Below, piece after piece: positions 23,312 through 32,405 of a stretch of 37,906 nucleotides of DNA. The notes below the pieces were generated by a model that worked only from the letters and a program-made list of their open reading frames with translations, was not told the origin of the DNA and did no database searches. The number at the start of each line of letters is the position of its first letter. Position 1 is the first letter of the stretch. Source of the DNA: Burkholderiaceae bacterium (GTDB taxonomy: Bacteria; Pseudomonadota; Gammaproteobacteria; Burkholderiales; Burkholderiaceae_E); NCBI GenBank assembly GCA_023384005.1, contig JAHDXY010000002.1, forward strand, positions 20,080 to 57,985, given 5' to 3'. The position numbers and the translations under genes are program-made.

Positions 23312-26158
23312 CTAGATCTGCTTCTTCAGTTCGCGCACCCGCTCCGACAGCGGCCCCTCGGGAGCCTCGCTGAGCAGGGCATCGAGCTCCTGTCTCGCCC
23401 CTTCGCGATCACCGGCCTTGATCAGCGCCTCGGCCAGGTGCAGCCGGAACTGCGTCGCCTTCGGCGCGAGCGAGACGGCCTTCTTGAGCACCTGCACCGC
23501 ACGGGCGGCATCGCTGGTCTGGGTGAGGATCACGCCCAGCGTGTCGAGGACTGCCGGCGCCTGTGGTGCCGCCGCCGCGGCCTTGTCCGCGTACCCGAGC
23601 GCCTTCGGGTCCTTCAGTTCGTGCAGTGCCCAGGCCGCATTGTTCAGTGCAAGCGCGTTGCCCGGTTGTTGCGCGAGCACCACCTCGTAGTTGGCGACCG
23701 CCTCGGCCCAGCGCTTGCGCGAGATCTCGACCTCGCCGGCGTACATTCTCAGCTGCAGGTTGTCCGGCGAATCCTTGAGCAGCGCCTGGAGCTGCTTGTC
23801 GGCATCGGCCATGCCGCCCGCCGCGTAGGTCGCGCGATGCAGCTTGAGAGAGATCGGCAGCGCCTTGTCGATCGCGAGCGCCTTGCGAAAACTGCCGGCC
23901 GCGTCGCCGAACCTGCGCTCGGACATCGCGATGTCGCCATCGAGGACGAAGCCGAGCGGGTTCTTCGGTTGTTCCTTCTGGATGGCGGCGGCGATCTTGC
24001 GGGCCTCCTCCGGCTTCCCTGCACGCACGTGCGCGGCGGCCATCGTCGCGCGCGCCTCGAGTGCCTTCGGGTCGAGTTCCACCGCCCGGCGCAGGTTCTG
24101 CATCGCGCCGACCGTATCGCCGCGCGAGAGCTTCAACTGGCCCATGCGCAGGTGCAGTTGCGCCGAATCGGGCTTGACCCGCAGGATCTTCTCGAACGCA
24201 CCCATCGCCTGCACTGGCTGGTCGGTGCGCATGTACGCGGTGCCCAGCGCATCGAGCAGCTGGATGTTGTCGGGCGCGGCGGCGAGCGCCTCCTGCAGCA
24301 GCGGAACGGCATCCTTCTCCTGCCCGTTGCCGAGGTACCAGCTCGCCAGTGCGAGCGCGGCCGGAACCGAGCTCTTGTCCGCTTCGCGCGCCTTCTTGAG
24401 CCAGTCGAGGGCTTCGTTGCTCGCTCCCGGCGCCGGCGCGGACGGCGTCCTGCCGGCCTTCAGGTCGGCCGCGCGCTTCTCGGCGTGTTCGATGGCGGCG
24501 CTGCCCTGCGCGATCTGCGCCAGCGCGAGCATCGCGCGCACGTTCTTCGGATCGGTCGCCAGAAAAGCGACATAGCGCTTCTTCGCGCTCTCGACCTTCT
24601 TCTCGCGCAGGTCCAGCGACGCGAGGTTCGCCACCGCGGGGAGGAACTTCGGATCGCGCTCGATCGCGTTCTCGAAGGCCTTGCGCGCGCCCGCGACATC
24701 GCCCTTGGCGGTGAGCACCGAGCCGCGCAGGTTCGCCGCGATCGCGCTCGTGGGCTGCTTCTTCTCGATCTCGCCGACCGCCGCGAGCGCCTTGTCGTAG
24801 TTGCGCTCGCGCAGGTAAGTCATGACCAGCGCGAGGTCGGCCTGGACCGCAGAGTCGCTCATGTCCGAGGCGAGTTCGAGCTCGGCGATGCCGCGGGTCT
24901 TGTCGCCTTGCGCGAGGTGCGACATCGCCAGGCCGGTCTTGTTCAGCGGGTTCTTCGGATCGAGTTTCGTCGCCTGCTCGAAGTACTTCTCCGCCTTCTT
25001 CGGCTCGTTGCTGCGCAGCGCCGCCTCTCCGGCGAGCGCCCAGATCGCCGGGTCCTTCGCGCCGCGTTGCAGCACCGGCTCGACCAGCGCCAGCGCCTTC
25101 TCGGGCGAGTTCCTGCGGATGTGCACGCCGGCGAGCAGCCGGTAGCCGAGCGACGAGTTCGGCGCGGCGTCCAGCACGCGCTTCGCGTAGCTCTCGGCCT
25201 GATCGATCGAGTTCAGTGCGAGGTGCACCTGCGCGCCGAGGGCGAGCGATGGAAGGTAATCGGGAGCGACCTTAAGCGCCTGCTGGATCGCGTCGCGCGC
25301 CGGCTCGAACTTGCCCTGACGCGCGTACAGCGTCGCCTGCAGCTGCATCGTGGCCGCCGCCGGGCCGGTGATCCTCTTCAGGTCGTCGACCGATTTCTGC
25401 GCGGAGTCGAAGTCCTTGAGCTCGATGTCGATCGCGGCGATCTTCGCGCGCGACGGACGATCCTGCGCGTCGGCGCGAGCCGCCTTGACGAACAGCTCGC
25501 GCGCCTCCTTGCGCCGGCCCTGCGCGAGTTCGAGATCGCCCTTGAGCGCGAGCGCCTCGGCTGATCCGGGTTGTTCGGCCAGCACCTTGTCGACCTGCGC
25601 ACTCGCTCCCGGAATGTCGCCCCGACTCGCCTGCAGAGCGATCAGACCGACTTGGGCCGGGGCATAGCTGGTCTTCGCCGCGAGCGCCGATTCGAAGCTC
25701 GCGCGCGCCGCGTCGGGCTTGCCGAGCGCGATGTGGGCGCGTCCCGCCGCCGTGAGCAGTCTGGCGCGCTCTTCGGGTTGTTCGGGCGTCGCCTTCGCCG
25801 CCTGGTCGAGCACCTTCTGGAAGCTGCCCAGCTGCATCAACGCGCTGGCGAGCGCGGGTGCGACCGTGCCGTGGTCGAAGCCGCCGTCGAGCGCGCGCTG
25901 CAACTCCTTCTCGGCGGAGCGCGAGTCGCCCGACTCGAGGTAGATCTTGCCCAGCAGGTAGCGCGCCTCGGCGATGTCCTGCTTCTGCAGCAGGTTCTTC
26001 AGGTGGATCTCGGCCGCTTTGGTCTCGTTCTTCGCCAGCGAGTCCTTCGCCTTGACGAGGAGCGACTCGGGCGAGTCGGCGCACGCCGCGAGCGAGAACG
26101 CGAGGATCGCCGCCGCGACTGCGTGGCGGAGCGGGTGATGCGAGGCGTAGCGTTTCAT
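23312..26158 (-). CDS. prsT: PrsT: PEP-CTERM system TPR-repeat lipoprotein
   Basis: A 948-residue lipoprotein composed almost entirely of TPR-like repeats, the third member of the prsK-prsR-prsT set of XrtA systems. The signal peptide ends in the lipobox LAAC with Cys26. Repeats run from about residue 30 to the end, for example EARYLLGKIYLESGDSRSAE, ALALVEPVLQRGAKDPAIWA and LLDALGTAYMRTDQPVQAMG, with an Ala/Pro-rich spacer near SAPAPGASNEALDWL. The length is that of the family (about 900 residues). It probably acts as a periplasmic scaffold for EPS or PEP-CTERM assembly; its precise role is not established. It starts at ATG 26158, 22 bases after prsR, and is the last gene of the operon. Confidence 0.95.
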   Translation of the reverse strand: MKRYASHHPLRHAVAAAILAFSLAACADSPESLLVKAKDSLAKNETKAAEIHLKNLLQKQDIAEARYLLGKIYLESGDSRSAEKELQRALDGGFDHGTVAPALASALMQLGSFQKVLDQAAKATPEQPEERARLLTAAGRAHIALGKPDAARASFESALAAKTSYAPAQVGLIALQASRGDIPGASAQVDKVLAEQPGSAEALALKGDLELAQGRRKEARELFVKAARADAQDRPSRAKIAAIDIELKDFDSAQKSVDDLKRITGPAAATMQLQATLYARQGKFEPARDAIQQALKVAPDYLPSLALGAQVHLALNSIDQAESYAKRVLDAAPNSSLGYRLLAGVHIRRNSPEKALALVEPVLQRGAKDPAIWALAGEAALRSNEPKKAEKYFEQATKLDPKNPLNKTGLAMSHLAQGDKTRGIAELELASDMSDSAVQADLALVMTYLRERNYDKALAAVGEIEKKQPTSAIAANLRGSVLTAKGDVAGARKAFENAIERDPKFLPAVANLASLDLREKKVESAKKRYVAFLATDPKNVRAMLALAQIAQGSAAIEHAEKRAADLKAGRTPSAPAPGASNEALDWLKKAREADKSSVPAALALASWYLGNGQEKDAVPLLQEALAAAPDNIQLLDALGTAYMRTDQPVQAMGAFEKILRVKPDSAQLHLRMGQLKLSRGDTVGAMQNLRRAVELDPKALEARATMAAAHVRAGKPEEARKIAAAIQKEQPKNPLGFVLDGDIAMSERRFGDAAGSFRKALAIDKALPISLKLHRATYAAGGMADADKQLQALLKDSPDNLQLRMYAGEVEISRKRWAEAVANYEVVLAQQPGNALALNNAAWALHELKDPKALGYADKAAAAAPQAPAVLDTLGVILTQTSDAARAVQVLKKAVSLAPKATQFRLHLAEALIKAGDREGARQELDALLSEAPEGPLSERVRELKKQI

Positions 26159-26180
26159 CGATTGATTCCGTGTCTGGGAC

Positions 26181-27530
26181 TCAACGCAGTCCGAATCGGT
26201 TGAGCAGGTCGTACAGGGTGGGCCGGCTGATACCCAGCAACTCGGCCGCCTTGGCGATGTTGCCGTCGACGCGTGCCATGACCTTGAGTACTGCCTGCTT
26301 CTCGGCCTCGTCGCGCACCATGCGCAGGTTGAACGAAAGCGGATCCTCGTCGGTGCGCAGTCCGAGGTCGCTAGCGGTGATCGCGCTTCCCTCGGACATG
26401 ATCACCGCGCGCTTGATGCAGTTCTCCAGCTCGCGCACGTTGCCCGGCCACTCGTGCTGCTCGATCGCGTCGAGCGCGTCGTCGCGCAAGGTCATTCGCT
26501 CGCGTCCGTTCTGGGCGGCAAGCCGCTGGACGAACGCGTGCGCAAGCAACGACGCGTCGCCGGCCCTGTCGCGCAGCGGCGGGATCGTGACCACCACCTC
26601 CGACAGGCGATAGAAGAGATCCTCGCGAAACGTTCCCTCGACGATCGATTCACGCAGGTTGCGGTGCGTCGCGCAAACCACGCGCACGTCGACCGCGATC
26701 TCCTCGCGCCCTCCGATGCGTTCGATCTCGCGCTCCTGGAGGAACCTGAGCAGCTTCGCCTGCAGTGTTTGCGGCAAGTCGCCGATCTCGTCGAGGAACA
26801 GCGTACCACCGTCGGCGGTCTCGATCTTCCCCGGAGTGGTCTTCGCCGCGCCGGTGAACGCCCCCTTCTCGTAGCCGAACAGCTCGGCCTCGAGCAGCGT
26901 GTCGGGAATCGCGGCGCAATTGATCGCGACGAAGCGCTTGTCCTTGCGCGGCGAGAGCTGGTGCAGCGCGCGCGCGAGGAGCTCCTTGCCCGTGCCCGAG
27001 TCACCCAGCAGAAGCACGGTGGCGTTGGCCGGCGCCACCTTCTCGATCTGGCGGCAGATCTTCTGCATGCCGGGATCGCGCGTGAGCAGGCCTGAAAGCG
27101 GCGTCTCGCCCACCATCTCGGCGAGTTGACGGTTCTCGCGCTCGAGGTCGGCGATCCGGAACGCCCGGTCGATCACCAGGCCGAGAACCTCGGGTTCGAA
27201 GGGCTTGGCGAAGAAATCGTAGGCGCCCATCGCGATCGCCCGAAGAGCGTTCGAGCGGTCGCTCTGGCCGGTGAGAGCGATCACCTTCAGGTCGGGAGCG
27301 GCTGCGAGGAGTTCGGTCAGTGTCCTGAAGCCCTCGATCGGGGTGTCCGGATCGGGTGGCAGCCCGAGATCGAGCGTGGCCACCGTCGGCTCGTGGCGGC
27401 GAAGCTGCGCCAGTGCCGTTTCGCAGCTGTCCGCGAACACGACGTGGTAGCGGTCGAAGGACCAGCGCATCTGCTTCTGCAGTCCGAGGTCGTCTTCGAC
27501 GATCAACAGGGTCGGCTTCGTTTCGGTCAT
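26181..27530 (-). CDS. prsR: PrsR: sigma-54-dependent response regulator of the PEP-CTERM system
   Basis: A 449-residue NtrC-type regulator. The receiver domain occupies residues 1-120, with acidic VEDD and phosphoacceptor Asp54 (ATLDLGLPP). The AAA+ domain has Walker A GDSGTGKE, the sigma-54-contacting loop GAFTGA, Walker B GGTLFLDEIGDL, and EWPGNVRELENC. The C-terminal Fis-type helix-turn-helix is DGNIAKAAELLGISRPTLYD. ATG 27530 begins the receiver domain; upstream in-frame ATG 27587 adds an unrelated leader. With its kinase PrsK encoded just upstream, it should activate sigma-54 promoters of PEP-CTERM genes, matching the -24/-12 element at 12953 in this same window. Binding to that promoter is inferred. 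Confidence 0.96.
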   Translation of the reverse strand: MTETKPTLLIVEDDLGLQKQMRWSFDRYHVVFADSCETALAQLRRHEPTVATLDLGLPPDPDTPIEGFRTLTELLAAAPDLKVIALTGQSDRSNALRAIAMGAYDFFAKPFEPEVLGLVIDRAFRIADLERENRQLAEMVGETPLSGLLTRDPGMQKICRQIEKVAPANATVLLLGDSGTGKELLARALHQLSPRKDKRFVAINCAAIPDTLLEAELFGYEKGAFTGAAKTTPGKIETADGGTLFLDEIGDLPQTLQAKLLRFLQEREIERIGGREEIAVDVRVVCATHRNLRESIVEGTFREDLFYRLSEVVVTIPPLRDRAGDASLLAHAFVQRLAAQNGRERMTLRDDALDAIEQHEWPGNVRELENCIKRAVIMSEGSAITASDLGLRTDEDPLSFNLRMVRDEAEKQAVLKVMARVDGNIAKAAELLGISRPTLYDLLNRFGLR

Positions 27531-27607
27531 CGGGTGGCCAGAGTTCTTTCGCGCCGGGCGTCGTGAGTGGTCGAGGACAGCTGCCATTGTGCCTGCTCCG
27601 ATCTTCG

Positions 27608-27624
27608 GGCGGCCTCAGGCCGCC
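27608..27624. other. Short GC hairpin at the prsK stop codon
   Basis: GGCGGCC and GGCCGCC form a perfect seven-base-pair stem around TCA, which is the prsK stop codon read in reverse. It lies within an operon (84 bases before prsR) and may influence transcript processing or prsR expression; no T-tract follows. Confidence 0.35.
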
Positions 27625-29816
27625 AGCTCGCTCGATTCGAGTGGAAGGACGATGCGAAAGGTCGTGCCTTCGTGTTCGCGGCTCGTGACTTCGAGCCGTC
27701 CGCCGAGTTCCCTGATGTACTCGCGGCTCTCGAAAGTGCCGATTCCCATCCCGTGCTCCTTGGTCGACGAGAACGGCCGGAACAGGTTCTCGCGGATGAA
27801 GCGTTCGCTCATTCCCTTGCCATCGTCTTCGACCTCGATCACCGCCTGTTCGCCCTCTCGCCGCGCGCGCACCCAGATGTGGCCGTCGCCGCTCGTCGCC
27901 TCGGCCGCGTTCTGCACCAGGTGCCCGATGACCCTCTCGAGTCGATCGCCGTGCGCCCTGACCAGCGACTGCTCGATCTCGTCCGAGAACGAGACCTGCG
28001 GAACCGGCCGCAGCGAGCGCCTCGCTCCGACCGCCGCTTCGACCGCCCGCGCGATGCGCACGCGCGCCGGCTTTTCGATCGGCGTGGTCCCGGAACGCAA
28101 TTGCATCAGAAGTCCCTGCATCCGCGCGAGGACGTTTTCCACGGTGTCGATCATGTCGCGCTGGAACTCGGGGTTGTCGCGATGCCTGGCTGCGTTGCCC
28201 ATCAGCAGCGAGAGTTGCGCGACCAGGTTTTTCAGGTCGTGAACCACGAAAGCCGACATGCGGTTGAACGAATCGAATTGCTGCGCCTGAACCAGCGCCT
28301 CGAGGGCGCGCTTCATCTCGAGGTAACCGGCCACCTGCCGCGCGGCGGCCTTGAGCGCGTCGCGAACCTCCCAGTCGACCTTCACCGGGGCGAGCGCGCG
28401 CGCGAGCAGCACGAACCCGATCAGCGTGTCGCGCAGCAGCAGCGGAACGACGAGCCAGTTCTCGCTGCCCCGGGCGAGCGGGGCCGGGATGTCGATTCCG
28501 TCGTAGGCGTCGGGGCGCGCGCGCCATTCGTCCAGGTCGATGATCCACTGCCTGGCGCGCATGAACTCCAGCATCTGCGCCGATTCGGCGACCGCAGGCG
28601 CATCGCCGTGGAACTGCCAGCGGGCCGCGCACTCGAAGGCTCCCCCCTCGGCGGAGACCCAGATCGCGCCCGAGCCGCTCTCGACCAGCGCCGCGAGCCC
28701 CTGCACCGCGCGCTGCTCGAGCGGCGCGTCCGACACCGGTTCGCCGGTCGAACCGGGCGCCGCGCCGGCGAGCAGCTCGGTGAGCTTGAGCCACTCGGTG
28801 CGGTAGTCGTAGCGATAGCTGAAGAAGTGCTTCGCCAGGAAAACGCGCAGGCGCGCGCGCACCGTTCCCGAGAGCAGAGCCACCGCGAGACCGATCAGCG
28901 CCGCGAACACGAACAGCGCCTGCGCGACTTCGCCCCACTCGCCACCGAACAGGCGAACCCAGTAACCTCCACCGGCCATCATGATCAGGTAGAGGCCGGC
29001 GACGAACAGCGTCGCGGAGTGGAACACGACCTGGCGCGACACGGTGATGTCGAGCCTCCACTCGCGGTTGCGCGCCGCGGCGATCGCGAACAGCGGAACG
29101 AGCAGGGCGTTGGCGAATCCGCGCGCGCCCCAAAGCGCCGGGTTCGTCCTCGCGAACAGCAGCGCCTCGCTGTACATCGCCAGGTCGTAGCCGAACAGCG
29201 CGAGCAGCGCGAGCGAGAGGAACTTGAGCGACCAGCGCGATGAGGCCGGCGTGTTGCGGTAGAGCTGCTCGAGGCAAACGAGCGCGAACACCGCGGCGAT
29301 CACCTTCGCGATCAGCGCGGCGCGCCCGCCGAACGCGAGCAGGTCGATCGCGACCACCGCCGCGGCGATCGTCGCGGCCGCGACGACGCCCGCGTTGGCG
29401 GCGCGAACCAGCGCACTCTCGTCGTTCGCGTTCGCCGCCGACGCCGACGCTGACGCCGACGCTGTTCCCGCCGGGTTGCCGATGCGCGCGTCCGGGCCGG
29501 CGCGAGCCTGCGCACCGGCGACGGTCGCGTCGCTCGGGCCTGTGCGCGCGCCGCCGGCGCTACGGAGCATCGTGAGCATGAACAGCAGCCAAAGGAACAG
29601 CCGCGCCGATTCGCCGATCGCGACCACGGCGAGCGGCACCGGCCAACGTCCAATCGCCGCGGCGATCGCGCTCGCCCAGATCGCCTCGACGAGCACCGCC
29701 GCGACGAACAGCCGCCCGGTCGCGTTGGGCGCGCCGCGCACGAGCAGCAGGATCGCGAGCGCGAAAAAGGCCAGCGCCGCCGCTGCGTAGCCGAGCACGG
29801 CGAGGTCGATCACCAT
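27615..29816 (-). CDS. prsK: PrsK: PEP-CTERM system sensor histidine kinase
   Basis: A 733-residue membrane histidine kinase, partner of PrsR. The N-terminal half has multiple hydrophobic helices (first LGYAAAALAFFALAILLLV), followed by a GAF-like segment near residues 380-500. The dimerisation domain holds His526 in FVVHDLKNLVAQLSLL. ATP-binding motifs are the N box HLVQNAAEA, G1 EVEDDGKGM, F box FRPFSSTK and G2 GMGIGTFESREYI. Length and layout match the PEP-CTERM histidine kinase family. Oddity: an Ala/Ser run near residues 115-130 in a loop between helices is encoded partly by a 12-bp duplication at 29441-29464. Starts at ATG 29816, 24 bases after the epsB-like gene. Confidence 0.95.
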   Translation of the reverse strand: MVIDLAVLGYAAAALAFFALAILLLVRGAPNATGRLFVAAVLVEAIWASAIAAAIGRWPVPLAVVAIGESARLFLWLLFMLTMLRSAGGARTGPSDATVAGAQARAGPDARIGNPAGTASASASASAANANDESALVRAANAGVVAAATIAAAVVAIDLLAFGGRAALIAKVIAAVFALVCLEQLYRNTPASSRWSLKFLSLALLALFGYDLAMYSEALLFARTNPALWGARGFANALLVPLFAIAAARNREWRLDITVSRQVVFHSATLFVAGLYLIMMAGGGYWVRLFGGEWGEVAQALFVFAALIGLAVALLSGTVRARLRVFLAKHFFSYRYDYRTEWLKLTELLAGAAPGSTGEPVSDAPLEQRAVQGLAALVESGSGAIWVSAEGGAFECAARWQFHGDAPAVAESAQMLEFMRARQWIIDLDEWRARPDAYDGIDIPAPLARGSENWLVVPLLLRDTLIGFVLLARALAPVKVDWEVRDALKAAARQVAGYLEMKRALEALVQAQQFDSFNRMSAFVVHDLKNLVAQLSLLMGNAARHRDNPEFQRDMIDTVENVLARMQGLLMQLRSGTTPIEKPARVRIARAVEAAVGARRSLRPVPQVSFSDEIEQSLVRAHGDRLERVIGHLVQNAAEATSGDGHIWVRARREGEQAVIEVEDDGKGMSERFIRENLFRPFSSTKEHGMGIGTFESREYIRELGGRLEVTSREHEGTTFRIVLPLESSELAA
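29441..29464. repeat. 12-bp tandem duplication inside prsK
   Basis: Two perfect adjacent copies of ACGCCGACGCTG. On the sense strand they encode part of the Ala-Ser run in a loop of PrsK, so the reading frame is kept. Confidence 0.85.
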
Positions 29817-29840
29817 CGTGACCTCAGCGGCGCGCCAGCA

Positions 29841-31214
29841 CTAGCGCGCACCCTTGCCCAGAAGCACGACCTGCGCGGTCTCGACAAGGATCAGCAGATC
29901 GAGGAACAGCGAGTGGTTCTTCACGTAGTACAGGTCGTACTCGAGCTTTGCGAGCGCGTCCTCGACAGATGCGCCGTAGGGGTAGCGCACCTGCGACCAG
30001 CCGGTGACGCCGGGCTTGACGCTGTGTCGCACGTCGTAGTAGGCGATGTCCTGGATGAGCTGGCGAACGAAGAACGGGCGCTCGGGGCGCGGGCCGACGA
30101 AACTCATGTCGCCGCGCAGGACGTTGAACAGCTGCGGCAGTTCGTCGATGCGCGTCTTGCGGATCACCTTGCCGACAAGGGTGACGCGGGTGTCGTCGGT
30201 GCTTGCCCAGCGTGGCTTGCCGTCGCTCTCCGCGTCCTTGCGCATCGAGCGCAGCTTGTAGATCGTGAACGGGCGGCCGCCCTCGCCGACGCGTTCCTGG
30301 CGGTACAACACCGGCCGCCCCGATTCGACGAACACCGCGGCCATCGCGAGGATCAGGATCGGAAAGGTCAGCATCAGCATCACCAGGCTCACCAGGACGT
30401 CGAACATGCGTTTGACGATGTCGCGCGTGATGCCGCGATCGAAGCCGCGACCGAAGATGAGCCAGCTCGCGCGCACGCTGTCGAGCTTGAGCAGCCCGAG
30501 TTCGCGCTCGTAGAACGAGGCGAGGTCGACCACCCGGATTCCCTTGAGCTTGCAGTCGAGCAGCTGGCGCAGCGGCAGCACGCCGCCTCGGCGCTCGCGC
30601 ACCGCGATCACGACCTCGGAGACGTTGAGGTCGCGCACGGTGCGCAGCAGCTGGTCGTGGTTGATTCGCCGCGCCGGCGCACCGACCTCGCGCTCGGTCA
30701 CGACCGGGTACATCCCCGCGTACTGGGTCGTGCGGCTGCGCTCGCCCTCGTGCAGAAAACGGATCGCCTGTTCAGCGTCGGGCCCGTTGCCGATCACCAG
30801 CACCCGGCGCCGCGGCAGCCCGAGGTCGGTGACGCGAAAAAACAGCAAGCGAACGAGCAGGACGCCGCCGAGCGCGAACACCGAAGTCAGCGCGAACACG
30901 CCGCGCCCGACGTAAGTTCCCGGGAACAGGTAGAAGACGACGCTCATCACCATCAGTGCGAGCCCGTAGGCGACGACGACGCGCTGGACGGTCGTGCGAA
31001 ACGGTTCGGGTTGCGGCTGGTACAGGCCAAGCGCGGTCATCGTGAGCAGCATGACGAGCGTGAACACCCCGGCCTCGACGATCGGCAGCGGTGTGGCGAC
31101 CTCCCAGAGCCGCACCTGAAAGCCGAGCACCATCGACTGGAACAGCACCAGCGCTTCGGCCAGCGTGAGCATCAGCGTGCGCACCGACAGGTAGTGGTTG
31201 AAGAGACGGATCAT
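29841..31214 (-). CDS. Undecaprenyl-phosphate sugar phosphotransferase, XrtA/PEP-CTERM type (EpsB-like)
   Basis: A 457-residue initiating sugar transferase of the exosortase A family: it puts the first sugar-phosphate on undecaprenyl phosphate to start EPS synthesis. About four N-terminal helices occupy the first ~125 residues; then comes a Rossmann-like CoA-binding region ([20 protein letters not shown]). The C-terminal catalytic bacterial sugar transferase domain includes [39 protein letters not shown] and [19 protein letters not shown] plus [14 protein letters not shown] 31214 gives [14 protein letters not shown], typical of this family; a longer start at 31250 falls inside a palindrome and is unlikely. 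First gene of the epsB-prsK-prsR-prsT operon. Confidence 0.95.
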   Translation of the reverse strand: MIRLFNHYLSVRTLMLTLAEALVLFQSMVLGFQVRLWEVATPLPIVEAGVFTLVMLLTMTALGLYQPQPEPFRTTVQRVVVAYGLALMVMSVVFYLFPGTYVGRGVFALTSVFALGGVLLVRLLFFRVTDLGLPRRRVLVIGNGPDAEQAIRFLHEGERSRTTQYAGMYPVVTEREVGAPARRINHDQLLRTVRDLNVSEVVIAVRERRGGVLPLRQLLDCKLKGIRVVDLASFYERELGLLKLDSVRASWLIFGRGFDRGITRDIVKRMFDVLVSLVMLMLTFPILILAMAAVFVESGRPVLYRQERVGEGGRPFTIYKLRSMRKDAESDGKPRWASTDDTRVTLVGKVIRKTRIDELPQLFNVLRGDMSFVGPRPERPFFVRQLIQDIAYYDVRHSVKPGVTGWSQVRYPYGASVEDALAKLEYDLYYVKNHSLFLDLLILVETAQVVLLGKGAR

Positions 31215-31231
31215 TGTTCGCTCGTTCGCAA

Positions 31232-31250
31232 GTGTCAGAAAATCCGACAC
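31232..31250. promoter_or_regulatory. Palindrome GTGTC-N9-GACAC in the epsB leader
   Basis: Perfect five-base arms around AGAAAATCC lie 17 bases upstream of the epsB-like start codon. The 17-base core TGTC-N9-GACA resembles the element at 12873-12889. The closeness to the start codon leaves two readings: a DNA operator (autoregulation by a repressor or PrsR-like factor) or an mRNA hairpin near the ribosome binding site. No sigma-54 promoter was found upstream here. Confidence 0.55.
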
Positions 31251-31456
31251 CTTCGAAGCCTATCGGTGTTTGCGCTCGTGTTTCGTGAACTTGCGCACCT
31301 TCGAGCGTCCGCTCTGCGCATTCGTCGAGGAATTTTTCACTGTAAGGATAGCCGACCAAACCGGGCGACGCAGCCGTTCGTCGGTCGGAATCACGCCCGC
31401 GAGCGGCGCCAAGCCGTTGCCTCACGCAAACGGATTAGGCATTTCGCGCGGGTGCT

Positions 31457-32287
31457 TCACCCAATCGGGTGAGCGTCGGTTTCTGGCGCGCGATTGCGCG
31501 GATCCTGGCGAAAGAAAGCAGCCAGTTCGGCGTACCAGTCGGGAAAGGCGTCGGCCAGCGAATCGGGAGAAACGAAGAAGGCCTCGCCGCTTACGGCGAA
31601 GAACTCGGCGTGGTCGGTCGCGGCGTAGGGATCGAGCGCGAGCGCGCCGAAATACCGATCGGCTGCTTCGCTTTCCGGGTCGACGTCGCGCGGGATCGCG
31701 CGTTCGGCCGAATCGAGCTCACGGCAGAATCGGCGGTACGCTGAGTGAAGTGCCTTGCGCCACCGTGCGCGCGCGCGCGCCGCGAGCGGCGGAACGCCAT
31801 CGGGCTCGCCGTCGGCCATGTCGAGCTTGTGCACGAACTCGTGAATCGCGACGCTCCAGCCCGTTGGCTGAGCGTCGGGCGCGACGTCGGCCCAGGACAG
31901 AACGATCGGGCCGCGCTCCATCGCTTCGCCAGAAAGCGCGTCGACGCTCTCGTGCACGACCCCCGCTTCGTCGACCTGCGTGCGCGGCACGAGAAACTGC
32001 GCCGGATAGACGATCACTTCGACGAAGTCCTCGTAGCCGGACAAACCGAGTTCGAGCACGGGAAGGCAGGCCTGGTACGCGATCGCCGCGCGCACCAGCG
32101 GCGTGACCTCGAAGCCTCGCGCGCCGCTGATCGTCTTGTCCGCGAGAAACTCGCCGCACAATGCACGCAGCCGAGCGTGCGCATGCGCGTCGAGGTGCGC
32201 GCTCAGCCCGAAGCCGTCGAGCACGGCGCGCCAGGTGCGTTCGTCGATCTCGACCGGTTGTCGCGCGCGAAAAAGGGAGGAGAACAT
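31457..32287 (-). CDS. mtfA: MtfA-like zinc-dependent peptidase
   Basis: A 276-residue cytosolic metallopeptidase of the MtfA/DUF980 group, which in enterobacteria binds the repressor Mlc and has aminopeptidase activity. The zinc site is H149-E150-F-V-H153 (AIHEFVHKLDMADGEPDG), with the third ligand Glu in the downstream DHAEFFAVSGEAFF. Other conserved parts are GYEDFVEVIVYP and GPIVLSWADV. The length matches the family. It is transcribed towards the epsB operon with 242 bases between, and divergently from relA with a short 118-base gap. No link to EPS is implied by sequence; it probably marks the right border of the EPS region. Confidence 0.9.
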   Translation of the reverse strand: MFSSLFRARQPVEIDERTWRAVLDGFGLSAHLDAHAHARLRALCGEFLADKTISGARGFEVTPLVRAAIAYQACLPVLELGLSGYEDFVEVIVYPAQFLVPRTQVDEAGVVHESVDALSGEAMERGPIVLSWADVAPDAQPTGWSVAIHEFVHKLDMADGEPDGVPPLAARARARWRKALHSAYRRFCRELDSAERAIPRDVDPESEAADRYFGALALDPYAATDHAEFFAVSGEAFFVSPDSLADAFPDWYAELAAFFRQDPRNRAPETDAHPIG

Positions 32288-32327
32288 CGTCGAGCGTTGC
32301 GAAGGGACGCCGTGCGGCTGGAGTTTT

Positions 32328-32333
32328 TATAAT
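32328..32333 (+). promoter_or_regulatory. Candidate -10 element for relA
   Basis: A perfect TATAAT within the AT-rich stretch TTTTTATAATGACAG, which stands out in a very GC-rich gap between mtfA and relA. No good -35 box is found at 16-18 bases. The complement reads TATAAA, so the same island could serve the divergent mtfA gene. Confidence 0.4.
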
Positions 32334-32405
32334 GACAGGGTTCGCGCCGATCGGCGGCGCGGCGATGCGGAAGATCCCGGGCGCGACGAGCGCCGCAGCG
32401 GTGCA

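Noticed and set aside
23270-25564. 764-codon plus-strand frame antisense to prsT
   Set aside because: It mirrors the TPR repeats of PrsT in the opposite strand and has no start context or recognised domain.
31215-31300. Sigma-54 promoter for the epsB-prs operon
   Set aside because: No GG-N10-GC arrangement with flanking consensus was found on the minus strand in this region.
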